Part shown: positions 25,786 through 34,474 of the stretch, one piece after another | How positions within the stretch are numbered: the stretch's first letter is position 1 | Layout: each line of letters begins with the position of its first letter | Origin: Lentisphaerota bacterium | Lineage (GTDB): Bacteria > Verrucomicrobiota > Kiritimatiellia > UBA8416 > VGWJ01 | Assembly (NCBI GenBank): GCA_016873635.1 | Contig: VGWJ01000018.1 | Span: 1 to 45,297, forward strand | Reading direction: 5' to 3' | Length of the DNA stretch: 45,297 bases | Notes under the pieces: generated by a model | Databases searched by the model: none | Seen by the model: the letters and a program-made list of their open reading frames with translations, nothing else | What the model was told of the DNA's origin: nothing | Made by a program: the position numbers and the translations under genes

Positions 25786-28347
25786 ATGGACAAGCATGCG
25801 GTGTGGAAATGGCTGATACTGGTCGGACTGGTCTCGTTCTCCCTGTGTGTGGTGTCGCCGCCGTTCGACCGCAGGGACGCCACGGGTCGCGTGGTCGTGG
25901 CGGGCAAGCTGCGGCTGGGGCTGGACCTGAAGGGCGGCACCAGCTTCACGGTCAAGATCGACGAGACGCGCGCGCGGGAGGAGATTCGCGAGCGCTCGCC
26001 CGAGCTGACCGATGAGCAGGTCGACAAGGAGACCGCCCGGGCGCTGGAGGGCGCGCAGGAGCGCGCGCTGGAAGTGCTGCGCAACCGCGTGGACCGGCTC
26101 GGCATCGCCGAACCCAGCCTGACGGCCGGCCGGGACAACCGCATCATCATTCAGCTTCCCGGCATCGACGAGCAGAAGCGCCGCGAGGCGGAGGAGAGCA
26201 TCCGCAGCGTCGCCTTTCTTGAGTTCCGCATGGTGCACGAGAAGAACGACGACCTGGTGCGGCGGCTGTTCGACGAAGACCTGGCCCCCGAGGGCTACCG
26301 CATCGACGCCGCGCGGGGCGTCTCGGTCTACAGGCGCGACACGGCGGCCGTGCGGGACGAGGCGATGGACGAGGCCTTCCGCGCCCGGCTGGGCCGGTTC
26401 CAGGTTCCGGACGCGGGCTACGAGTTCATGCTGATGAAGCAGGACAGCGACGGCGCGGAGACGTACCGGCCCTACTTCGTGAAGAAGGTGCGGGAGCTGT
26501 CGGGCCAGTATCTGAAGAGCGCCGCGGTGGACTACCAGTCGCTGGGCCAGCCCGTCGTGCGCCTGCAGTTCGACTCCAAGGGCGCCAGGAAATTCGCCAA
26601 CATCACGGCCGACTACGCGCCCGGCGGCGCCAAGAACCCCGATCCGGACAAGGCCCGTTTTCTGGCGATCGTGCTCGACGGAACGCTCTACTCGGCGCCG
26701 TATCTGAAGGAGCCGATCTACGGGGGCCGCGCCGAGATCAGCGGAAGCTTCTCGCTGCGCGAGGCGGCTTTCCTGCGCAACATCCTCAACTCCGGCTCCC
26801 TTCCGGCGCCGGTGAAGGTCGTCGAGCGCCGCATCGTGGATCCCTCGCTCGGCTCGGACTCGATCCGCAGCGGCGTCAACGCGGGCATCTGGGGCTGCGC
26901 GGCCATCGTCGCGCTGATGGCCCTGTACTATCTCATTCCCGGCCTGATCGCGGACATGGCGCTGCTGCTCAACGTGATTCTGCTGCCGCTGGGCATGATC
27001 CTGGTGGCGGGCTTCCTGGGCATCTTTTCCGGCGGCAGCCACTCGGGCGGACCGATGGCCCTGCCCGTGCTTACGCTTCCGGGTATCGCCGGCATCGCCC
27101 TGACCATCAGCATGGCCGTGGACGCCAACGTGCTGATCTTCGAGCGCATCCGCGAGGAGCTGCGGCAGTCGCGCGGTTTCGCGGCGGCCATCCGGGCCGG
27201 CTACGAACGCGCGTTTACGGCGATCCTGGACTCGAACGTCACCACGATCATCACGGCGATCATCCTCTTCATGCTGGGGTCGGGCCCGGTGCGCGGCTAT
27301 GCCGTGACCCTCACCGGCGGCCTGTTGGTGAGCCTGTACACGTCCGTGGTCGTCACGCGCATGTGCTTCAACGCCGTCGCGGCGCGCAGCCAGAAACCGA
27401 TGCTGCTGCGGATGCTGTCGTTCTTCCCGGCCACGAAGATCGATTTCGTGGGCAAGTGGAAGGCCGCCGCGGCGATCTCGGCGGTGGTCATCCTGGGGTC
27501 GTGGGGCGTGATGACGGCGCGGGGCGTCAAGGATCCCGCGTCGGTCTTCGGCGTGGACTTCGTGGGCGGATCGGCCGTTACGCTGGCTCTGGACGGGCCC
27601 GGGGAGGCGCCCGGCGTCGTGGCCCTGCGCGAGACGCTGGACGGCGCGGGCCTGCGCGACGCGACGATTCAATACCTCAGCGAAAAGGAAGGCGGCCGCC
27701 AGAGCCTGCTGGTCAAGACCAGCGGCGAGGGCGGCCTGATCGGCCAGTCGCTCGCGGAAAAGTTCCCCGAAGCCGGCTTCCGGGTGATGCAGCAGGACGA
27801 CGTGGGGCCGCAGATCGGCTCCGAGCTCAAGCGCAAGGCGGGCTGGGCCATGCTGTGGTCGCTGGTCGCCATGGTGGCCTACATCTCGTGGCGCTTCGAG
27901 TTCGGTTTCGCGCTGGGCGCCGTGGTGGCCCTGTTCCACGACGTGCTGGTCACGGCGGGCCTGACGCATCTGCTGGGATTCCAGATGAGCATGACCGTGG
28001 TGGCGGCGCTGATGACGATCGTCGGCTACTCGGTCAACGACACGATCGTGATTTTCGACCGGATCCGCGAGGACCTGCGCCTGGTGCGCGGCAAGACCTT
28101 CACCGAGATCTGCAACCAGAGCATGAACGAGACGCTCAGCCGCACCCTGCTGACCAACGCCCTGACCATGATATGCGTCCTGAGCCTGGTGGTCTTCGGC
28201 GGCGGGGCGATCAAGGATTTCTCGGTCGCAATGCTGATCGGCATGATCACGGGAACGTACTCGACGGTCTACGTGGCTACGCCGGTCGTGCTGCGATGGT
28301 ACGGCAGTCGCACGCCGGAACTGGCGCCCGCCGTGAAAGCCAAGTGA
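25786..28347 (+). CDS. secDF: Protein translocase subunit SecDF (fused SecD and SecF)
   Basis: 853 residues, with SecD and SecF in one chain. It is the proton-motive-force-driven RND-type helper of Sec export in the inner membrane. SecD half: first membrane helix, LRLGLDLKGGTSF, a large P1 domain, then AVDANVLIFERIREELR in the transmembrane bundle. SecF half: ASVFGVDFVGGSAVTLAL, YSVNDTIVIFDRIRED and SMNETLSRTLLTNALT. Twelve transmembrane helices are expected and hydrophobic segments are visible in both halves. Its TGA overlaps the GTG start of recJ. Confidence 0.96.
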   Translation: MDKHAVWKWLILVGLVSFSLCVVSPPFDRRDATGRVVVAGKLRLGLDLKGGTSFTVKIDETRAREEIRERSPELTDEQVDKETARALEGAQERALEVLRNRVDRLGIAEPSLTAGRDNRIIIQLPGIDEQKRREAEESIRSVAFLEFRMVHEKNDDLVRRLFDEDLAPEGYRIDAARGVSVYRRDTAAVRDEAMDEAFRARLGRFQVPDAGYEFMLMKQDSDGAETYRPYFVKKVRELSGQYLKSAAVDYQSLGQPVVRLQFDSKGARKFANITADYAPGGAKNPDPDKARFLAIVLDGTLYSAPYLKEPIYGGRAEISGSFSLREAAFLRNILNSGSLPAPVKVVERRIVDPSLGSDSIRSGVNAGIWGCAAIVALMALYYLIPGLIADMALLLNVILLPLGMILVAGFLGIFSGGSHSGGPMALPVLTLPGIAGIALTISMAVDANVLIFERIREELRQSRGFAAAIRAGYERAFTAILDSNVTTIITAIILFMLGSGPVRGYAVTLTGGLLVSLYTSVVVTRMCFNAVAARSQKPMLLRMLSFFPATKIDFVGKWKAAAAISAVVILGSWGVMTARGVKDPASVFGVDFVGGSAVTLALDGPGEAPGVVALRETLDGAGLRDATIQYLSEKEGGRQSLLVKTSGEGGLIGQSLAEKFPEAGFRVMQQDDVGPQIGSELKRKAGWAMLWSLVAMVAYISWRFEFGFALGAVVALFHDVLVTAGLTHLLGFQMSMTVVAALMTIVGYSVNDTIVIFDRIREDLRLVRGKTFTEICNQSMNETLSRTLLTNALTMICVLSLVVFGGGAIKDFSVAMLIGMITGTYSTVYVATPVVLRWYGSRTPELAPAVKAK

Positions 28348-30170
28348 CGCCGCTGCCTCCGCGTGCATCGGCCGGCCCGGCGCGGCCCGTCCGGGCGCCG
28401 GAGGCGCGGGGCGCTTGCGCCGCGCGCGGGGGGGGCGGCGGCGCGGGCCAGGAATCCGCCTCCCGCTGGGAGACGCGGCCGGCCGACGAGGCGCAGGTTG
28501 ACGGGCTGGCGCGGGAGGCCGGGCTGCCCCGCCCGGCGGCGCGCGTTCTGGTCGCGCGCGGCATCGCCGCCGCGGCGGATGCCGAACTCTTCCTGAACCC
28601 GCGCCTGAGCGCGCTCAGCGACCCTTGTTCGCTGCCGGGCATGGAGACCGCGGCGGCGCGGATCGAGCGCGCCGTGGCGCGCGGGGAGCGCATCGCGGTT
28701 TTTGCCGACTATGACGTCGACGGCGTGACCGGCGCGGTGCTCCTGCGGTCCGTTCTGGAGAAGCTGGGCGCGAACGCGCGCTGGTTCTTCCCCGAGCGCG
28801 AGAGGGACGGCTACGGTTTCACGCCCGGCGCGCTGGCGCGCTGCCTGGACCGGCAGGGGCCCGGCCTGATCGTCACGGTGGACTGCGGCATCAACGCCGC
28901 GGAGAGCGTGGGCCTGGCCGCGGCGCGCGGCGCGGACACGATCGTCACCGATCACCACGCGCCGGGCGCGGCCCTGCCGCCGGCCGTCGCGGTCGTCAAT
29001 CCCCTCCTCTGGCCGGAAGGCGCGTTCCGCGAGCTGGCGGGCGTGGGCACGGCGTTCAAGCTGTGCCACGCCCTGGTCAAGCGCGGCCTGCGGCGCGGCG
29101 ACAGCGCGGCCGCGGCGATCGACCTGCGCGCGCAGCTCGACCTCGTGGCCGTCGGCACGGTGGCCGACGTATGCCCCCTGACCGGCGAGAACCGCGTGCT
29201 GGTGCGGCACGGGCTGGAGCGCGTCGCCGGCCGCGGCCGCGCCGGGCTGACGGCCCTGCTGGAGATCGCGCGGCTGAAGGGCGGCATCGATCCGTATCAC
29301 GTGAGCTTCGTGATCGGGCCGCGCCTGAACGCGGCGGGACGGCTGGGCCTGGCCGACGACGCCGCCGACCTGCTCTACACCGGCGACGCGGCGCGCGCCG
29401 CGGAGCTCGGCCGGCGCCTCGACGCCGCGAACGCGGAACGCAAACGCATCGAGGACGAAATCCTGGGAGCCGCCCTGGCCGACGTGGAGGCGCGCTTCGA
29501 CGCCGGCCGCGATTTCGGCCTGGTCAGCGGCGGGGCCGGGTGGCACCCGGGCGTCATCGGGATCGTGGCCTCGCGCATCTGCGAACGGTTCCTGCGGCCG
29601 GCGGCGGTGATCGGGTTCGACGGACGCGGCGCCGGCCGCGGCTCGTGCCGCGGCGTGGCGGGCCTGGACCTGGTGGGGGCGCTCGAGGAGTGCGCGGACC
29701 TTCTGACCGGGTACGGGGGCCACGCCATGGCCGCCGGACTCACGCTGGATGAAGACCGGTTCGGGGCGTTCGCCGCCCGCTTCAACGAGGTCTGCGCGCG
29801 GCGGCTGGCGGGCAGGGACCTGCGGCGCGCGCAGGCCGTGGACGCGTGGCTCGACCTGGGCGAAGCCGACGCCGCCCTGTTCAAGGCCATCGGCCGCATG
29901 CAGCCTTTCGGGGTCGGAAACCCCGCGCCGGTGTGGGGCGCGAAGGCGCTGCGGTTCGTGGAACGTCCGCGCGTGGTGGGCGGCGGACACCTGAAGGGCC
30001 TGCTCGCCTCCGGCGGCGCGCAGATGGAGATGATCGGCTTCGGCATGGGCGGCCGCGCCGTGCCGGAAGGGCCCCTGGACGTCCTGTTCCAGCTGCAGGA
30101 AAACGCCTACATGGGCCGCACGGCGCTGCAGATGAAGGTCAAGGACTTCCGGCCGAGCGAAATCCCTTGA
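28344..30170 (+). CDS. recJ: Single-stranded-DNA-specific exonuclease RecJ
   Basis: 608 residues from GTG 28344, whose GTGA overlaps the secDF stop codon (coupled translation). RecJ degrades ssDNA 5' to 3' in recombination and mismatch repair. Motifs of the DHH phosphoesterase superfamily are intact: FADYDVDGVTGA (D122 onward), VTDHHAPG (D203-H204-H205), and VGTVADVCPL. Then come the DHHA1 block GPRLNAAGRLG, SGGAGWHPGVIGIVASR, GYGGHAMAAGL, and the C-terminal OB-like part. The first 40 or so residues before SRWETRPADEAQ are Pro/Ala/Gly/Arg-rich and unlike the family. No better in-frame start exists downstream, so a disordered extension or a start misread is possible. Confidence 0.95.
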   Translation: MTPLPPRASAGPARPVRAPEARGACAARGGGGGAGQESASRWETRPADEAQVDGLAREAGLPRPAARVLVARGIAAAADAELFLNPRLSALSDPCSLPGMETAAARIERAVARGERIAVFADYDVDGVTGAVLLRSVLEKLGANARWFFPERERDGYGFTPGALARCLDRQGPGLIVTVDCGINAAESVGLAAARGADTIVTDHHAPGAALPPAVAVVNPLLWPEGAFRELAGVGTAFKLCHALVKRGLRRGDSAAAAIDLRAQLDLVAVGTVADVCPLTGENRVLVRHGLERVAGRGRAGLTALLEIARLKGGIDPYHVSFVIGPRLNAAGRLGLADDAADLLYTGDAARAAELGRRLDAANAERKRIEDEILGAALADVEARFDAGRDFGLVSGGAGWHPGVIGIVASRICERFLRPAAVIGFDGRGAGRGSCRGVAGLDLVGALEECADLLTGYGGHAMAAGLTLDEDRFGAFAARFNEVCARRLAGRDLRRAQAVDAWLDLGEADAALFKAIGRMQPFGVGNPAPVWGAKALRFVERPRVVGGGHLKGLLASGGAQMEMIGFGMGGRAVPEGPLDVLFQLQENAYMGRTALQMKVKDFRPSEIP

Positions 30171-30196
30171 AATGCGTCTCCGGTGTGCGCTAGCGT
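30167..30196 (+). promoter_or_regulatory. Weak candidate promoter for tRNA-Leu
   Basis: TTGAAA (30167-30172) spans the recJ stop codon and is followed after 18 bases by TAGCGT (30191-30196). The start would fall about 8 bases before the tRNA. The -10 match is poor; the tRNA may instead be read from the recJ operon. Confidence 0.25.
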
Positions 30197-30210
30197 TCTT
30201 ACCTCCGATC

Positions 30211-30298
<88 letters not shown>

Positions 30299-30302
30299 CG
30301 TC

Positions 30303-31163
30303 TCACGCGTCGCGCCTGCGGATCGCAAGCAGCGCGCCGCCGATGAGCAGCGCGCTCGCGGCGTAGAAAGCCGGCGGCGGGACCTCGCCGAGCAGGAAGA
30401 ACGCCATTACCCCCGCGAACACGAATTGCCCCATGTTGACGATGCTCACCACCTGTCCGCGGACGTGTTTCATCGCGTAGTTCAGCGACGAATGCCCCAG
30501 CACGGTCGGCACGATGCCGAGGGCCAGGATGAGCGCGACCTCCCGCGGCGGATAGGGCTTGATCGGATTGACCGCGAACAGCGCCACGGCAAAACAGAAC
30601 GCCGCCGCGGTGTAGTACAGGGGCACCACGTACAGCCAGGTCGTGGGAATGTCGCGGTTGAGCCTGCCGAGGGCCAGGTAGCCGGCGAAGACAAGCATGG
30701 AGGCCAGGCACAGGACGTCGCCCCACAAGTACTCCGGCGCGACCCGGAAGTCGGCGGCGCCCAGCAGCAGGAGCCCGCACAGGGCGACGACGGTGCCCCG
30801 CGCCTCGCCGGCAGTGACGGTCTCGCGCACCAGGAAATGCAGCAGAAAAGGCATGGCCACGGGCACGAGATTGACGATCAGGCTCGCGTTCGCCGCGCCG
30901 GTCATGCGGGCGGCGATGATCCACGAGATGAAGTGCGCGCCCAGCAGGATGCCCGGCACGACAGCCTGCTTCAGGGGCGCGCGCGCGTAGCGCGCCGCGT
31001 GGCGGCGGCGGTCCCGCAAGTACACGGGCGTGAGCGCGACCGCGGCGACCAGCAGGCGGTACGCGGCCAGCAGCAGCGCGTTCTCGGCGCTGGCCTTGAT
31101 CAAGATCACGGCCGTGGAGCAGGCAAAGACGCCGATCAGCAGAATCGCCAGGTGCATAATCAT
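30303..31163 (-). CDS. EamA/DMT-family transporter
   Basis: 286 residues from ATG 31163 (MIMHLAILLIGVFACSTAVI). About ten hydrophobic segments in two repeated halves of five are visible, as in the drug/metabolite transporter superfamily (EamA, RhaT, YdcZ relatives). Family-like features are AAYRLLVAAVALTP in the first half and a second half ending VPTVLGHSSLNYAMKHV, then FLLGEVPPPAFYAASALLIGGAL. It is an inner-membrane exporter or importer of small metabolites; the substrate is not predictable. It is divergent from araA with 152 bases between starts, so shared control is conceivable. Confidence 0.9.
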   Translation of the reverse strand: MIMHLAILLIGVFACSTAVILIKASAENALLLAAYRLLVAAVALTPVYLRDRRRHAARYARAPLKQAVVPGILLGAHFISWIIAARMTGAANASLIVNLVPVAMPFLLHFLVRETVTAGEARGTVVALCGLLLLGAADFRVAPEYLWGDVLCLASMLVFAGYLALGRLNRDIPTTWLYVVPLYYTAAAFCFAVALFAVNPIKPYPPREVALILALGIVPTVLGHSSLNYAMKHVRGQVVSIVNMGQFVFAGVMAFFLLGEVPPPAFYAASALLIGGALLAIRRRDA

Positions 31164-31237
31164 GCGGGCCAGAATAGCGGGACGGGGCGCGGAATTCCAG
31201 TCAACAGGCCGGCATACCCACGGCGCGCTTTTCCGCG

Positions 31238-31253
31238 TGCGCCGGCCGGCGCA
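31238..31253. promoter_or_regulatory. 16-bp perfect palindrome upstream of araA
   Basis: TGCGCCGGCCGGCGCA is a perfect palindrome in the divergent araA/transporter gap, 6 bases before a -10-like TATACG (31260-31265). No convincing -35 accompanies it; the palindrome occupies that place. An operator for a dimeric regulator of the arabinose locus fits the position. A chance GC dyad cannot be excluded. Confidence 0.4.
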
Positions 31254-31315
31254 AAAGGCTATACGTGGAGGCAACGGCGCGCGGTGAACGGCCGCGCCGC
31301 GGAAGGAGAGACGCC

Positions 31316-32788
31316 ATGCAGAAGCAGGAACTGTGGTTCGTGACCGGCAGCCAGAACCTGTACGGCGCGGAAACGCTCAAGCAGGTCGCCAAAGACGCGC
31401 GCGCGATCGTCGGCGGCCTGAACGACGATCCGGGCATGCCGGTCAAGATCGTCTGGAAGCCCACCGTCACCACGCCGGACGAGGTCGCGTCCCTGTGCCG
31501 CGAGGCCAATGCCGAAGACGCCTGCATCGGGCTGATCACATGGATGCACACCTTCAGCCCGGCCAAGATGTGGATCAACGGGTTGCGCGCGCTGGCCAAG
31601 CCGTTCGCGCACCTGCACACGCAGTTCAACCGCGACATCCCGTGGGCGGACATCGACATGGATTTCATGAACCTGAACCAGTCGGCGCACGGCGACCGGG
31701 AATTCGGTTTCATCTGCACGCGCATGCGCAAGAACCGCGCCGTGCTGGTGGGGCACTGGGAGGACCCGCAGGTGCGTCGCGACCTCGCGGCCTGGGCGCG
31801 CGCGGCGCGCGGCCGGCAGGAGGCGCGCACGCTCAGGATCGCGCGTTTCGGCGACAACATGCGCGAGGTCGCCGTCACCGAAGGCGACAAGGTCGAGGCC
31901 CAGATCAGGCTCGGTTGCGCCGTGAACGGCTACGGCGTGGGCGACCTGGCCGCGGTCGTGAACCGGGTGAGCGACGCGGAGGTCGGCGCCCTCGTGAAGA
32001 AATACAAGGCGCTTTACAGGATCGGCGGCGACGCGTCGTCCGCAAGCATCCGCGAGCAGGCGCGGATCGAGATCGGCATGCGCGCCTTCCTGGAGGCGGG
32101 CGGCTTCAAAGCCTTCACAACCACGTTCGAGGACCTGCACGGGTTCAGGCAGCTTCCGGGGCTGGCCGTGCAGCGCCTGATGGCCGACGGCTACGGGTTC
32201 GGGGCCGAAGGCGACTGGAAGACCGCGGCCATGGTGCGCATCCTGAAGGTCATGGGCGAGGGCCTGCCGGGCGGGTCTTCGTTCATGGAGGACTACACCT
32301 ATCACCTGGATCCCGCGGGCATGCGCGTGCTGGGCGCGCACATGCTGGAAATCTGTCCCTCGATCGGCGGCGGCAGGCCCGCGCTCGAGGTCCATCCCCT
32401 GGGCATCGGCGGCAAGGATGCGCCGGCGCGGCTGGTGTTCACCGTTCCGGCGGGGCCGGCGATCAACGTGTCGATGATCGACATGGGCAACCGCTTCCGG
32501 GTCATCGTCAACGAGGTCGAAGCCGTGGCCTGCAAGCAGGCGCTGCCGAAGCTGCCCGTGGCGCGGGCGCTGTGGACGCCCAAACCCGACCTGAAGACCG
32601 GGGCCGCGGCCTGGATCCTGGCCGGCGGGGCGCACCATACCGTGTTCTCGCAGGCCGTGACGACCGCGCAGATCGAGACCTTCTGCGAGATGGCGGACTT
32701 CGAACTGGTCGTCATCGACGCCGACACGCGGCTGCGCGACTTCAAGAACCAGCTCCGCTGGAACGAAGCCGCCTTCGGCCGGCCATAG
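31316..32788 (+). CDS. araA: L-arabinose isomerase
   Basis: 490 residues; interconverts L-arabinose and L-ribulose in the cytoplasm with a divalent metal. The start [17 protein letters not shown] is canonical, and GGAAGGAGAG precedes ATG 31316. The four metal/catalytic residues are present with the spacing of the E. coli enzyme: E298 (GAEGDWK), E325 ([10 protein letters not shown]), H342 ([10 protein letters not shown]) and H441 (GAHHTVFS). No araB or araD follows; instead glycosidase genes lie downstream on the same strand, the nearest 119 bases away. The ribulokinase and epimerase must be elsewhere, or the enzyme serves another aldose. Confidence 0.97.
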   Translation: MQKQELWFVTGSQNLYGAETLKQVAKDARAIVGGLNDDPGMPVKIVWKPTVTTPDEVASLCREANAEDACIGLITWMHTFSPAKMWINGLRALAKPFAHLHTQFNRDIPWADIDMDFMNLNQSAHGDREFGFICTRMRKNRAVLVGHWEDPQVRRDLAAWARAARGRQEARTLRIARFGDNMREVAVTEGDKVEAQIRLGCAVNGYGVGDLAAVVNRVSDAEVGALVKKYKALYRIGGDASSASIREQARIEIGMRAFLEAGGFKAFTTTFEDLHGFRQLPGLAVQRLMADGYGFGAEGDWKTAAMVRILKVMGEGLPGGSSFMEDYTYHLDPAGMRVLGAHMLEICPSIGGGRPALEVHPLGIGGKDAPARLVFTVPAGPAINVSMIDMGNRFRVIVNEVEAVACKQALPKLPVARALWTPKPDLKTGAAAWILAGGAHHTVFSQAVTTAQIETFCEMADFELVVIDADTRLRDFKNQLRWNEAAFGRP

Positions 32789-32907
32789 AACCGGATCATT
32801 CCTTGATCTTGGCGCCCGGAAGTGAGAACATGCGCGCCGTTTTGTCTGCGCCGGGCCCGCGAAGGGCGGCGCGTGAACCGAAACGCGTAAGAAGGAGAAG
32901 GTCGGCG

Positions 32908-34446
32908 ATGATCAGGATCGCGTTCACGGGCGCGGGAAGCGTGGGTTTCACCAGGGCCATCGTGCGGGACCTGCTCACGGTCCCCGAGCTGCGCGACAAT
33001 CTCGACATTGCGCTGCACGACGTCAGCCGGCGCAACCTGGACATGGTCTTCAAGCTGCTGCGGCGCGACATGGGCGCCAACAACGTCAAGTCCAGGCTCA
33101 CCGCCACCCTCGACCGGCGCGCCGCCTTCCGCGGCGCGCGCTACGTGATCGCGGTATTCCGGATCGGCGGCCTGGACGGTTTCCGGACCGACATCGACAT
33201 CCCGCTGAAGTACGGGGTGGACCAGTGCGTGGGCGACACGCTGTGCGCGGGCGGAATCATGTACGCGCAGCGCAACATTCCCGTGCTGCTGGACTGCTGC
33301 CGGGACATCGCCGAAGTGGCCGCTCCGGGCTGCCGCTTCATCTCCCACGCCAACCCCATGGCCATGAACACCTGGGCCTGCAACAGGTACGGGCGCGGCG
33401 TCGAGACCATCGGCCTGTGCCACGGCGTGGAAGGCGGCTGGTGGCAGATCTCCGAGGCGCTCAAGATCAAGCGCGAGGAGCTCGACATCATCTGCGCCGG
33501 CATAAATCACCAGACCTGGTACATCTCGGTGAAGCACAAGGGGCGGGAGATGACCGGCCGGCTCCTGGAGGCTTTCGAGAAGCACCCGGTGTTCAGCAGG
33601 ACGGAAAAGGTGCGCATCGATATGCTGCGCCGCTTCGGCTACTACAGCACGGAGTCCAACGGCCACCTCAGCGAGTACGTGCCCTGGTACCGCAAGCGCC
33701 CCGGGGAGATCAGGCGCTGGATCGACATGAGCTCCTGGATCAACGGCGAGACCGGCGGCTACCTGCGCGTGTGCACGGAAGGGCGGGACTGGTTCGAGAC
33801 CGACTTCCCGAACTGGATGAAGGCCGATCCGCTCAAGTTCGAGCCGGCGAATCGCGGTCATGAACACACCTCCTACATCGTCGAATCGCTCGAGAGCGGC
33901 CGCGTCTACCGCGGCCACTTCAACGTGGTCAACCGCGGCTGCATCACGAACCTGCCGCCGGACGCGGTGGTGGAGGTGCCGGGTTACGTGGACGGCAACG
34001 GCCTGAGCATCCCGATCGTGGGCGAGCTGCCCCCGGGCTGCGCGGCGGTGTGCAACGCCAGCATCAGCGTGCAGCGCCTGGGCGTGGAGGCGGCCGTGCG
34101 CGGCGACGTGACGCTTCTGAACCAGGCCATGCTGATGGATCCGCTCGTGGGCGCGGTGTGCAATCCGGTCGAGGTGGAGCAGATGGTGGACGAGATGCTG
34201 CTGGCCCAGGCGCGCTGGCTGCCGCAGTACGGCAAGGCCGTGGCCGGCGCGCGACGGCGCCTGGCCGCGGGTCCGCGCTGCAGAACGCGGGTCACCGCCG
34301 GGGCGGCGCGCGTCAGGACCAAGACCGTCGCGGAAATGCGCAAGCACGCGGAGGAAACCCGCGCCCTGGCGCGGGCGGCGGACAAGGCCGAAGCCGCGCG
34401 CAAGCGCGCCGTGGCAAAGGCCGGGCGGCGGGGGCGGGGCAAGTAG
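32908..34446 (+). CDS. GH4-family alpha-glycosidase (alpha-glucosidase/galactosidase type)
   Basis: 512 residues from ATG 32908 (AAGGAGAAGG upstream). GH4 enzymes cleave glycosides by an NAD+- and Mn2+-dependent oxidation/elimination route. The N-terminal NAD loop is FTGAGSVGFTRAI. The metal-site blocks SHANPMAMNTWAC, LCHGVEGGWWQIS and AGINHQTWYISV are intact, as is ESNGHLSEYVPWYRK. The branch resembles MelA/LplD-type galactosidases and glucosidases. From about residue 446 a 66-residue Lys/Arg/Ala-rich tail follows, which the family normally lacks. The gene sits between araA and a beta-galactosidase-like gene (28 bases to the next), so an imported galactose- or arabinose-bearing oligosaccharide is a likely substrate. 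Confidence 0.92.
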   Translation: MIRIAFTGAGSVGFTRAIVRDLLTVPELRDNLDIALHDVSRRNLDMVFKLLRRDMGANNVKSRLTATLDRRAAFRGARYVIAVFRIGGLDGFRTDIDIPLKYGVDQCVGDTLCAGGIMYAQRNIPVLLDCCRDIAEVAAPGCRFISHANPMAMNTWACNRYGRGVETIGLCHGVEGGWWQISEALKIKREELDIICAGINHQTWYISVKHKGREMTGRLLEAFEKHPVFSRTEKVRIDMLRRFGYYSTESNGHLSEYVPWYRKRPGEIRRWIDMSSWINGETGGYLRVCTEGRDWFETDFPNWMKADPLKFEPANRGHEHTSYIVESLESGRVYRGHFNVVNRGCITNLPPDAVVEVPGYVDGNGLSIPIVGELPPGCAAVCNASISVQRLGVEAAVRGDVTLLNQAMLMDPLVGAVCNPVEVEQMVDEMLLAQARWLPQYGKAVAGARRRLAAGPRCRTRVTAGAARVRTKTVAEMRKHAEETRALARAADKAEAARKRAVAKAGRRGRGK

Positions 34447-34474
34447 GAACGGCGGACCGCGGAAGGATCGAGAA

